From Gracilaria domingensis (Eukaryota; Rhodophyta; Florideophyceae; Gracilariales; Gracilariaceae), in NCBI GenBank assembly GCA_022539475.1, contig VCMS01000005.1, positions 186,001 through 250,000 of the forward strand: a stretch of DNA of 64,000 bases. The letters are read 5' to 3'. Of the stretch, positions 54,601 through 61,131 are shown in pieces. Under the pieces are notes generated by a model. It did not search any database. It saw only the letters and a program-made list of their open reading frames with translations, and was not told where the DNA came from. The number at the start of each line of letters is the position of its first letter. Position 1 is the stretch's first letter. Position numbers and translations under genes: made by a program.

Positions 54601-54885
54601 GAGAAGATGTGCTGCACAATGCTGTTCTGCTTCTCGCTGGTTGTGGAGGAGGGGCGGGTACCGCCGTTTGTGTTCGTGGACGAGCTGAATCAGGGACTGG
54701 ACCCGAAGAACGAGATGAGGATCATGAGCATGATGTTCGAGGACGCGGAGAAGGATGGGGCGAGTCAGAGCTTTGTGATATCGCCGAAACTGCAGCTTAA
54801 CATGCGGCTCAAGTCTCAGACGAAGACGCACATCCTGTTCAACGGGATGGTGCGGGGGGAGGAGATCACAGCGCCGGCAGTGTGA
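51613..54885 (+). CDS. SMC5: SMC5, structural maintenance of chromosomes protein 5
   Basis: 1090 aa, intronless, ATG at 51613 (acATGgt). N-terminal ATPase half: KNFLTFSDTTMLPGPRMNLI, Walker A GPNGTGKSSVANAV, then GRSTDLGGFVKHG and LSQFMPQEKIAEFV, which is the SMC5-specific 'FLPQ' region. Coiled coil about 200-440, hinge about 440-640, second coiled coil about 660-960. C-terminal half: signature SGGEKMCCTM and Walker B FVFVDELNQGLDPKNE; the V-D-E-x-N-Q-G-x-D-P motif is diagnostic for SMC5 versus other SMCs. It then ends with FVISPKL, as SMC5 does (F-x-I-T-P-K-L). With SMC6 and NSE proteins it forms the nuclear SMC5/6 complex for recombination repair and replication-fork stability. Confidence 0.95.
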   Translation: MVRSASLQTARPRKSAADDEPHFVSNAHPPYPIHPFPGFRRGNLLRVEMKNFLTFSDTTMLPGPRMNLIIGPNGTGKSSVANAVCIVFGGHPRLLGRSTDLGGFVKHGTQEACVTALIFDDSIPSGVRQVRRKFDTDGKNEFFLDGTRCTMSKVLSDVCQRYDIQLDNLSQFMPQEKIAEFVNMQPHELLEITIRALGGTEKSNLYQRLKTVDKQISSADQDLASLQERLDTLREQQEANAEEVAAFKEQQMVRKRLELYRRYMLCAEEEYARERYAAMLKERKEMEAAINQLKQQLSDASAGPINAKRQILDAARQTLKSAKGKSMSQTDPLKQLNEDVEKTNAELRARQNEYKDVEHRAEQLKKAVSLAQTKYERAVEQRQQIGDVKIPLLDSKIKEIDEKRYDVRNDITRLHEKSLSYDRERSSSSRNIKIANHQLQEIADVRHARIDTLSRWKRKPLDKCAEVVQNLVQKRVFQGHVYGPVGAEIEVRNEYHGRILEHLMRGDFFITAFVTETMRDANVLLDECQKALGFRPHVFTAPTTADDEPDMYAIQQQVPARPVDDTLRSMGIVDVVSNIYSAPAAVRAALNAQLNLHNVHVGMEGAATQRSIDGLKWEDGVVAWYTPKARMGVIKSRYDRNVRNLSMDNSFENQSGRFFAESLFAQEQKRQHLINQIREEEGRMENAGKKVKDIMERIKELEQVKRDLESERREKERRKAEAKRIEDLVRALERQVKQAQERAANHDVNRLKKRVTTQMGQLEDEVVDLALRMTAALEQQVEAVGQYDDAMIDVGCAARDLAKEQEKHESSVQEIAAQEAAYKDKRAEEKACKAEYKNKMERARGAITEEDWGEHGEELNALHQIEPAELEEKIAQMEGQAQGLETGGDGIIRSFEERQKKIENLENELEDRKQRHGARRERMLKEKKDFLLWLDKGVQKMRTKFSSLYQRLGCSGDLELVNGQSEKLSDLALQILVSYREDVGLRAVSASANSGGEKMCCTMLFCFSLVVEEGRVPPFVFVDELNQGLDPKNEMRIMSMMFEDAEKDGASQSFVISPKLQLNMRLKSQTKTHILFNGMVRGEEITAPAV

Positions 54886-55250
54886 GGCGGTGCTTCGGTG
54901 GGGATGACATGACACAACGGCGGAGCAGCGGGGGTGAGAGAGGGCGTGCGCGAGGACGGCTTACGCGCGAGGTACAGGCGCGTTGGCGATTGAGCTCAAT
55001 CTGCAGCCGCGCAATCATAGCGCGCGCTGCTGCAGCGGCAGTCAACGCGCGCACGTGCATGGCAAGCACGTGCACGGCACGCGCGGCGCGCGCTTTCCGC
55101 GCGCCATGCCCGCGTGGCGTGGCGATTTGGGCGCTGCGCTGACGGCTACGCGCGAAGAGGAGCTTGCCGCGGCGCTGTGCGCCTACGCTCGCTTCTGCGC
55201 ATAAAGGCGCTCGCGCGCGCGCACCCGCCGCCTCGGGCGCGCCGCGTCGC
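54886..55250. promoter_or_regulatory. CG-rich gap before the MOCOS-like gene
   Basis: 365 bp of strongly CG-rich DNA (gcgcgc words at 55010-55110 and 55200-55250) that should contain the promoter of the gene at 55251. Small open frames are compositional. No TATA box seen. Confidence 0.4.
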
Positions 55251-56657
55251 ATGCTCCGCACTGTACTACTACTCGCCGCTTCTTCTATGCCGCTTTCGTC
55301 GCTTGGCTTTCTTTTGCCGTCTTCCTCCTCCATGAACGAGTCCTTCTCACGCATCCGGCGCAAGCACTTCGCGCAGCTTGACCGCTCCAACGTCGTGTAC
55401 TTGGATCACACCGGCGCCTGTCCGGTTCCGCGCGACCTCCCGCTCAAGCATGCCGAGCTGCTTTCGACTCATGTGTACGCCAACCCTCACTCATCCTCCC
55501 TGCCCTCTGAGCACGCCACAGCCGCCATGGAACGCGCGCGCAATGCCGTGCTGCGCTTTTTCCACGCGCGCGAACATGAGGTCATTTTCACCGCCAATGC
55601 GTCTGCTGCCATTCATCTGGTGGCACAGACGTTTCCGTTTTCTTCGTGCTCCACCTTGTACCTGGCCGCCGACAACCACAACTCCGTGCTGGCGTTGCGC
55701 GAGGCCGCGCGCCACGCTGGTGGAAAGACTGTTATGCTGCCGCTTGATTCGCGTTTGAGACTTGCGCAGCCGCACTCGTATATCCGACAGAGTGAAGACG
55801 GCACCAGTTTGCTGGCGTATCCAGCGCAATCTAACTTTTCTGGCATTCGTCACGACCTCAGCTTGGTGCCGTTTGCGAGAGGTCGCAACGTTCGAGTACT
55901 GCTAGACGCTGCCGCGTATGCGCCCACCTCCGAGCTGGATCTTTCCGTGGTGGACGCGGACTTTGTTCCGTTGTCGTTTTACAAGATGTTTGGGTATCCT
56001 ACTGGAATAGGGGCGTTGATTGTTCGCAAGGATGCAATGCAGATGCTACGGAAGCAATGGTTTGCTGGCGGCACTGTCAAGTTTGTATCCGTGTCGGCCG
56101 ATTTGCACGTTTTGCATGATGGTGTGGACGCTTTTCAAGACGGCACGGTTGACTTTCTTTCGTTCCCCGCTGTGGTGAATGGGTTGCGTTTCCTGAGCAA
56201 GATTGGCATGAGTAACATAACCAAACAGGTTTCGTCACTAACGCATCAACTACTGCACCATCTGCATGGTATGCGGTACGCAAACGGGCGCAGAATGACT
56301 GTGATTTACGGGCCGGACTACGACGATTGCACTAATCGGGGCGGGACGGTCTCGATGGACTTGCTGGACAACAGTGGAAGGCGTTTTGACTGCCATTTTG
56401 TGGAGAAGGAGGCCGGTCGTCGTGGGTTGGCTATCCGAGCAGGGTGTTTTTGCAATCCGGGCTGTGCTGAACGTGTGTTTGATATTGACGCGCAGTCTGT
56501 GGTGGAATGCGTGCGGGAAGGACGAAGCGCTTACAACTGCACGGATGGAATTGGCTGCGTACGCGTGTCGGTCGGCGTTGCCAGCGTGAAGAAGGACGTC
56601 AAGGCGTTCATTTCGTTTGTAAGTTCGTTTTGTGCCACGCATGGAGTGAAGCGCTGA
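55251..56657 (+). CDS. MOCOS-type NifS-like (class V aminotransferase fold) protein without a MOSC domain
   Basis: 468 aa from the ATG at 55251, intronless. Residues 1-25 are hydrophobic (MLRTVLLLAASSMPLSSLGF), a signal or transit leader. The rest is the N-terminal PLP domain of molybdenum-cofactor sulfurase: N-V-V-Y-L-D-H-T-G-A-C-P near 45, FTANASAAIHLVAQTFPF, NHNSVLALR, SFYKMFGYPTGIGALIV with the PLP-binding Lys, and GLAIRAGCFCNPGCAE with the conserved sulfur-transfer Cys of this family. MOCOS sulfurates the Mo cofactor of xanthine dehydrogenase and aldehyde oxidase. The protein stops after the PLP domain, and no MOSC domain (usually 250-300 more residues) follows in any frame. It may be a cysteine desulfurase or lyase of different partner. 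Confidence 0.85.
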   Translation: MLRTVLLLAASSMPLSSLGFLLPSSSSMNESFSRIRRKHFAQLDRSNVVYLDHTGACPVPRDLPLKHAELLSTHVYANPHSSSLPSEHATAAMERARNAVLRFFHAREHEVIFTANASAAIHLVAQTFPFSSCSTLYLAADNHNSVLALREAARHAGGKTVMLPLDSRLRLAQPHSYIRQSEDGTSLLAYPAQSNFSGIRHDLSLVPFARGRNVRVLLDAAAYAPTSELDLSVVDADFVPLSFYKMFGYPTGIGALIVRKDAMQMLRKQWFAGGTVKFVSVSADLHVLHDGVDAFQDGTVDFLSFPAVVNGLRFLSKIGMSNITKQVSSLTHQLLHHLHGMRYANGRRMTVIYGPDYDDCTNRGGTVSMDLLDNSGRRFDCHFVEKEAGRRGLAIRAGCFCNPGCAERVFDIDAQSVVECVREGRSAYNCTDGIGCVRVSVGVASVKKDVKAFISFVSSFCATHGVKR

Positions 56658-57354
56658 CGCCGTCGGTGGGTGGCCGGAACGTCGGGCCGACTCCGTTCTG
56701 CCGTGTATGTTACGAGTATTTTTCTGTTAGTTCGCTTAGCCTCACTCATGTCATGTTCGCTGTTTGATCTTCCTAATCTCACTAAATAGTTACTACCTTG
56801 TATCATACAAGTTGTATGTACACGAACACGTCCCTTCGCAGCTTGCTGCGCTTGCAGTCCTCGGTTCCACGGGTGCGAGCATAAACTTTTTAGCCTGCGC
56901 TACAGCTTCGCTGAAGGGCTCTGGTGCCAGCAATGCTGGCACTTGTGACACGTCGATGCATTGACGTACCGTGTCACGTGCAACAGAATTAACTGCTTGC
57001 TGTTGCGGAGAGCGCGATTGGTCTATTAACCTTCTCGCCTGAATCCGCGTGAATTCACAAAACATAAAAACTTTTCACGATTGTCATGGTGTTTTCATCG
57101 ATGATCATCGCGATGGCCGTACGGCGTACACGTTGGCCGTTTCCTGGCCAATACCCTTGTACCAGGGGTACCAGGCCTGCGTTTTCTGTGCTCCTGATCC
57201 CAACGCCTTTAAGTTGAAATTTTCAACCCCAACTGCAAGCCATGCACCGCGCGCCCCGCGCCCTACCACGCACCGGATCCACAGCTCCGAGATTCAAAAT
57301 CTCGCCCCCGACACACCACTCTCCTTCGCGGGCAATTGCCGTCTCTTGCTCACC
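56658..57354. other. Gap before the carbonic anhydrase gene
   Basis: Contains a minus-strand open frame of 90 codons (57065-56793; see separate entry) and no other convincing structure. The plus-strand frame of the carbonic anhydrase is open upstream to 57049 without an ATG before 57355. Its promoter should lie here. Confidence 0.4.
56793..57065 (-). CDS. Possible small open reading frame, unknown
   Basis: A 90-codon ATG-started frame with a fairly protein-like composition in the middle (VARDTVRQCIDVSQVPALLA, then EPFSEAVAQAKKF) and a Cys-containing end (CEGTCSCTYNLYDTR). No family is recognised and no splice signals were needed. It lies between two plus-strand genes. It may be chance; listed only because nothing else fills the gap. 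Confidence 0.2.
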   Translation of the reverse strand: MFCEFTRIQARRLIDQSRSPQQQAVNSVARDTVRQCIDVSQVPALLAPEPFSEAVAQAKKFMLAPVEPRTASAASCEGTCSCTYNLYDTR

Positions 57355-58590
57355 ATGCCGCGCGACGCAGCTTCCTTCATCACACCGTGCTTACCGGTTC
57401 GTTTCAACCGCCCACCAAACGCCAATCTCTGCCCTCGCTGTTCCGCTAATCTAGATCGCGAAGGAAAGCTTTCGCGGCGAGCATTTCTCGCCACACTTTT
57501 GAATGCGACTTTGTTGCTCTCCAAAGCGACCAGTGCGGTTGGCGAACAGTCAGCTCCCGCTTCTGGCTCGGACACTTCTGCTCCTACCACATCTGAGCAA
57601 CCCAGTCCGCATACCCTAAAGCGCGGAAAACGTCCCACATGGGGTTATGACAAAGAAAACGGCCCGTCGGTGTGGCATACACTTTCCCCAGATTGGCAAC
57701 TTGCTGAGACAGGCGAGCTCCAATCTCCAATTCCTCTGTCATACAAAACTGCAACGTTGGAAGATGCAAACTCTCCGGATCGTCCACGTTTGCAAACCAC
57801 AACGTCAAAACTAGCAGGTCGCTTGCGTCCTTTGCCAAACGCTGCTCAACCGACCTTGCAGCTACAGCCTTATGTACCGCCACCGCCACCAGTTGTCGGC
57901 GATGCTCCTCCTTTAGACATCTACAAATCACCGCCTCCTCCTGCCGTTATCTACACCGAAGACTCGTCGTATGAACTGAAGGCAATCCACTTCCATGCTG
58001 GACGTACAGAACATGAAATCGGCGGATGGTCAGGCTCCTTGGAAACGCACTTCTGTTTCGAGCGTCGCGACGGAGCGTTCGTGTCTCGGGAAGAAGGCGA
58101 GGACAAAGTCGAAACAGAGGAAACTGTGGAAAGGGAAGATGTAAAGGAAACTGTCGAGGTACAACGGGAACCGAAGAAGGCGGATAAAGACCGCAAAGCA
58201 CCCAAGTACTTGAATCTGGCTTTCTTGGGAGAGCAGGCGCAAAGCTCTCCACCTTGGCTCTCCACGTTTTTGAAAACCATCCGTTTGCGCAACGAGGAAG
58301 ACGTTTCAGTCGTCGTCTCGATGGAAATGGGTAACGTTATACCAAACTTTGAGGAATGCGACATATACACGTACACGGGGTCGTTTACCACGCCTCCATG
58401 CTCTGAGGGAGTGCAATGGCTAGTTTTATCAAGCAGAATGCCTGTAGCTGAGGAAGATGTTATGGAAATAATGCGAATGCAAGGGGGTGAAAATGTCAGA
58501 CCACTGCAACAAATCAACGGAAGACGAGTATCGCGGTTCCCGGCCCTCAAGTTAAGTTCGGAGAAAGATTCAAAGGTAACACAAAAATAA
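57355..58590 (+). CDS. Alpha-type carbonic anhydrase with plastid and twin-arginine thylakoid leader
   Basis: 411 aa from the ATG at 57355 (caccATGccg). Residues 1-38 resemble a plastid transit peptide; 40-61 are a twin-arginine signal: S-R-R-A-F-L-A-T, hydrophobic core, and A-T-S-A before the cleavage point. The mature part shows alpha-CA motifs: GPSVWHTLSPDW, E-L-Q-S-P-I-P-L (121-128), the zinc-binding H-F-H (H212, H214), T-H-F (H232) and GSFTTPPCSEGVQWLVLSS. The His-Trp of the usual HFHW is His-Ala. Odd: long insertions, one Pro-rich before the active site (YVPPPPPVVGDAPP) and one Glu/Lys-rich (about 244-285), so it is about 100 residues longer than most. Thylakoid-lumen carbonic anhydrases feed CO2 to Rubisco or assist photosystem II. 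Location is inferred from the leader. Confidence 0.85.
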   Translation: MPRDAASFITPCLPVRFNRPPNANLCPRCSANLDREGKLSRRAFLATLLNATLLLSKATSAVGEQSAPASGSDTSAPTTSEQPSPHTLKRGKRPTWGYDKENGPSVWHTLSPDWQLAETGELQSPIPLSYKTATLEDANSPDRPRLQTTTSKLAGRLRPLPNAAQPTLQLQPYVPPPPPVVGDAPPLDIYKSPPPPAVIYTEDSSYELKAIHFHAGRTEHEIGGWSGSLETHFCFERRDGAFVSREEGEDKVETEETVEREDVKETVEVQREPKKADKDRKAPKYLNLAFLGEQAQSSPPWLSTFLKTIRLRNEEDVSVVVSMEMGNVIPNFEECDIYTYTGSFTTPPCSEGVQWLVLSSRMPVAEEDVMEIMRMQGGENVRPLQQINGRRVSRFPALKLSSEKDSKVTQK

Positions 58591-58860
58591 AACGATCCAA
58601 CTATATCCAGTGAGACAGTGAGAGGTCTTCTAAATTCGTTCTTGATGGCAAAGCGTAGCGATTGTTATCGATGAACTACACCTCGAGGTCCGCATCCTCT
58701 CACGCTACAATACACGCAATAGTTAGTACGGCACGAAGTCTTGCGTATCGGTGCAAGAACATCATATCAACTTCTTACGAAGACAAGCACTAAGGCGCGA
58801 TGCTCATCTCGCTAATGACAATAGTCCCATTTGAATTAGACAGGTTAGTAAAGGGATCAT

Positions 58861-60158
58861 CTACAGTTCATCCTTGCCCTGATCCGTCGTTGTCCCAGAA
58901 TTCTTGGTTCCATCACCGGTTTCGTCCAAGGACGGAGGCTGGCCATGAAGCTCAATGACCGCCTTCTTCTGTTCTTCTGTGAGATTTTCAGGGAAGTCTA
59001 CCCAGAATTCTACGATCAGGTTTCCTGCGGTCCCGTCATGATAGTCGGGCATGCCCTCCTCTGCGATGAAAATCTTCTCCCCCGGCTTTATAACCTTGTC
59101 AGTCTGGATGGGAACGAGACGACCATCTAATTGGCGCACCTGTCGATTAACACCGACCAAGGCCTCCGAAAGAGTGACCGACAAGCGATAATGCAAATCC
59201 TTTCCATGCCGGACAAAGCGGTCATGCTCCATGGTATCGATTTCAAAGCGAACACTGCCAGTAAGATGGTCTGGAATCTCATCAGTCTCATGCTCAAATA
59301 TGATATGCTGTCCATCTCGCATTCCCTTCTCCACGTCGACAAGAAGCATTTTTTCATCCTCCTTAAACTGACCATTTGGACACGATTTGCATTTCGGATT
59401 ACCAATCTTACCAGCGCCCCCGCAAACTGGGCAATGTGTTTGAATCTGTTGAACAAAGCCCGGTCCCAGTCGTTTGGTTGTAATGATCATACCTCTCCCG
59501 CCACATCTTGAACACTTCTTTTCACAGTCTGACCATGAACTGCAGATGATTCTCTTCTTGTGTGCTACTTCTAGTATGCCGCCGTTGTACAGGGTCTCAA
59601 GGGGAACGGTGAGTGGAATGACCACATCTGGAACAGTGGGCTCTTCGCGCTGACGCCGTCTGCCTCCAAACCCGCCGAACCCCCCGCCGAAAAAGCTCCC
59701 AAAAGGACCAAAATCGTCATCATCATTATCGTCTGCCATTTGATTGTTCATACCATCCTCACCAAACATGTCATACTTTTGACGCTTACTATCATCTGAC
59801 AATACTTCATACGCGTTATTGAGTTCGACCAATCTCTTGGCGGCTGACTTATCACCCGGATTTTTGTCTAAGAGGAAGTTAGTGTGCGTTACACATACTC
59901 AGATATACATTGGGGTTTAAACGTACCTGGGTGATATTTCACTGCAAGCTTCCTAAAAGCTCGCTTGATCGTACTAGAATCTGCATCGCGTGCAACGCCA
60001 AGAATATCGTAGTAGTCTCTACCGGCATATGCACGTGTCGCAAAACTCAACAGAACTATGAACAAAATGACAAACAAGAAAGGATGATCATGTGAGTGAG
60101 AAAACGAGCGCCTCCGACTGCTTCGCTGAAAGCGTTTGTTCCAATGTGCGTCGGACAT
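58861..60158 (-). CDS. ER-resident DnaJ (Scj1/ERdj3-type) with KDEL tail, two exons
   Basis: Exons (minus) 60158-59927 and 59867-58861; the 59-bp intron (gtacgt...cttag) splits the J domain, and joining gives [20 protein letters not shown]. 412 aa from the ATG at 60158; an in-frame upstream ATG at 60281 would give 453 aa. Residues 26-44 ([21 protein letters not shown]) are a signal peptide, then the J domain with H-P-D. A G/F region with [10 protein letters not shown] follows. The Cys-rich zinc region is present but its first repeat is unusual ([28 protein letters not shown]). The C-terminal beta-sandwich contains the substrate site. The last four residues are K-D-E-L, the ER-retrieval signal. 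It stimulates BiP in ER protein folding. Convergent with the carbonic anhydrase gene. Confidence 0.93.
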
Positions 60159-61131
60159 ACTGTCTATTGAAGGTGTGGAAGTTGGAGGACGACGACCTCT
60201 GCGCCTACACTTGCTCTTGGCTGACGAAAGAGGTGAACAATGGAAACTTATGGTAGTCGCAATGTCTTCGACGTTCGACATGCATTGTAAGGGAAACCTA
60301 AATCCAACCAATCAAGACGGCGTCTTCGCAAAGATGATTGAGTTGCACCTACTTTGGACGAATAAAACTATGCCAAGTGCCTTGCTTGAGCATAATATGC
60401 TCCAGCACTTGTTCGCCATTTATCATAAATGATGACGCCCAAGTTTAATTGATCGGGCAATCCCCCAGCTACGCTTGGCTACCATGCCGTAGCGGGCTAG
60501 ATACGTACAGCCGGATACCGTTCACCCGTTGTACGCTCGAGAATGGGACCTTTCATTCAACGTTGTCGCCCAACGTGGAGAGGGAAGGTTGGTTTTGACT
60601 GCTTGCTAGACTGATAGAAGGAGAATGCAACGGTAGCTAGTTTGGATTTTATCATCTGCTAGCAGAGGAACATCGTGACTTCATCGAATGTAATCCACAT
60701 TCATTGCGTTCATCTAGCTGAACTGGACCGGCTTGGATGAAGCAGCTCAGATTCTGGGCTTGTGTGCTTAAGTTTGTCATACCCAGTGGCCCTACCGCAC
60801 TCTGGCACAAGGAGCTCGCACAGCCAGCATCCTCTCAAAGTAAACTCAAAGTGTTCTGGTAATTTCAATTGGTTAAATGCTGTTATCGCGCGGGACATGA
60901 AGCATTAGCTGTAATGGAGAGAACTCTTGATCTCAACGCTTCCTCCAACGGCGTTGGAGTTTACCTAGTATATCACAAATACAGCAACTTGTCTAAAACA
61001 AAGTAAGAATATCTTAATGCCGTATTGCTCCAACATAAGTGAAGTAGGTTAGGGGAAAAGCTCGTAAACAGATCAGGCGTATTCAGTGTTACAATTCGTA
61101 GTGACCCATGTTTGCGAGAGTATGAAGAATA
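60159..61131. other. Gap without recognised genes
   Basis: Between the 5' end of the DnaJ gene (minus) and the 3' end of the CENP-C gene (minus). A perfect 8-bp inverted repeat with a 1-base centre (ctccaacg-g-cgttggag) occurs at about 60942-60958. A short frame at 60710-60898 (minus) was inspected as a possible last exon of CENP-C and rejected. Confidence 0.4.

Noticed and set aside
60710-60898. Minus-strand frame examined as a possible cupin exon of CENP-C
   Set aside because: In-frame stops precede it at every possible acceptor joined to the donor-like site, and it does not resemble a cupin.
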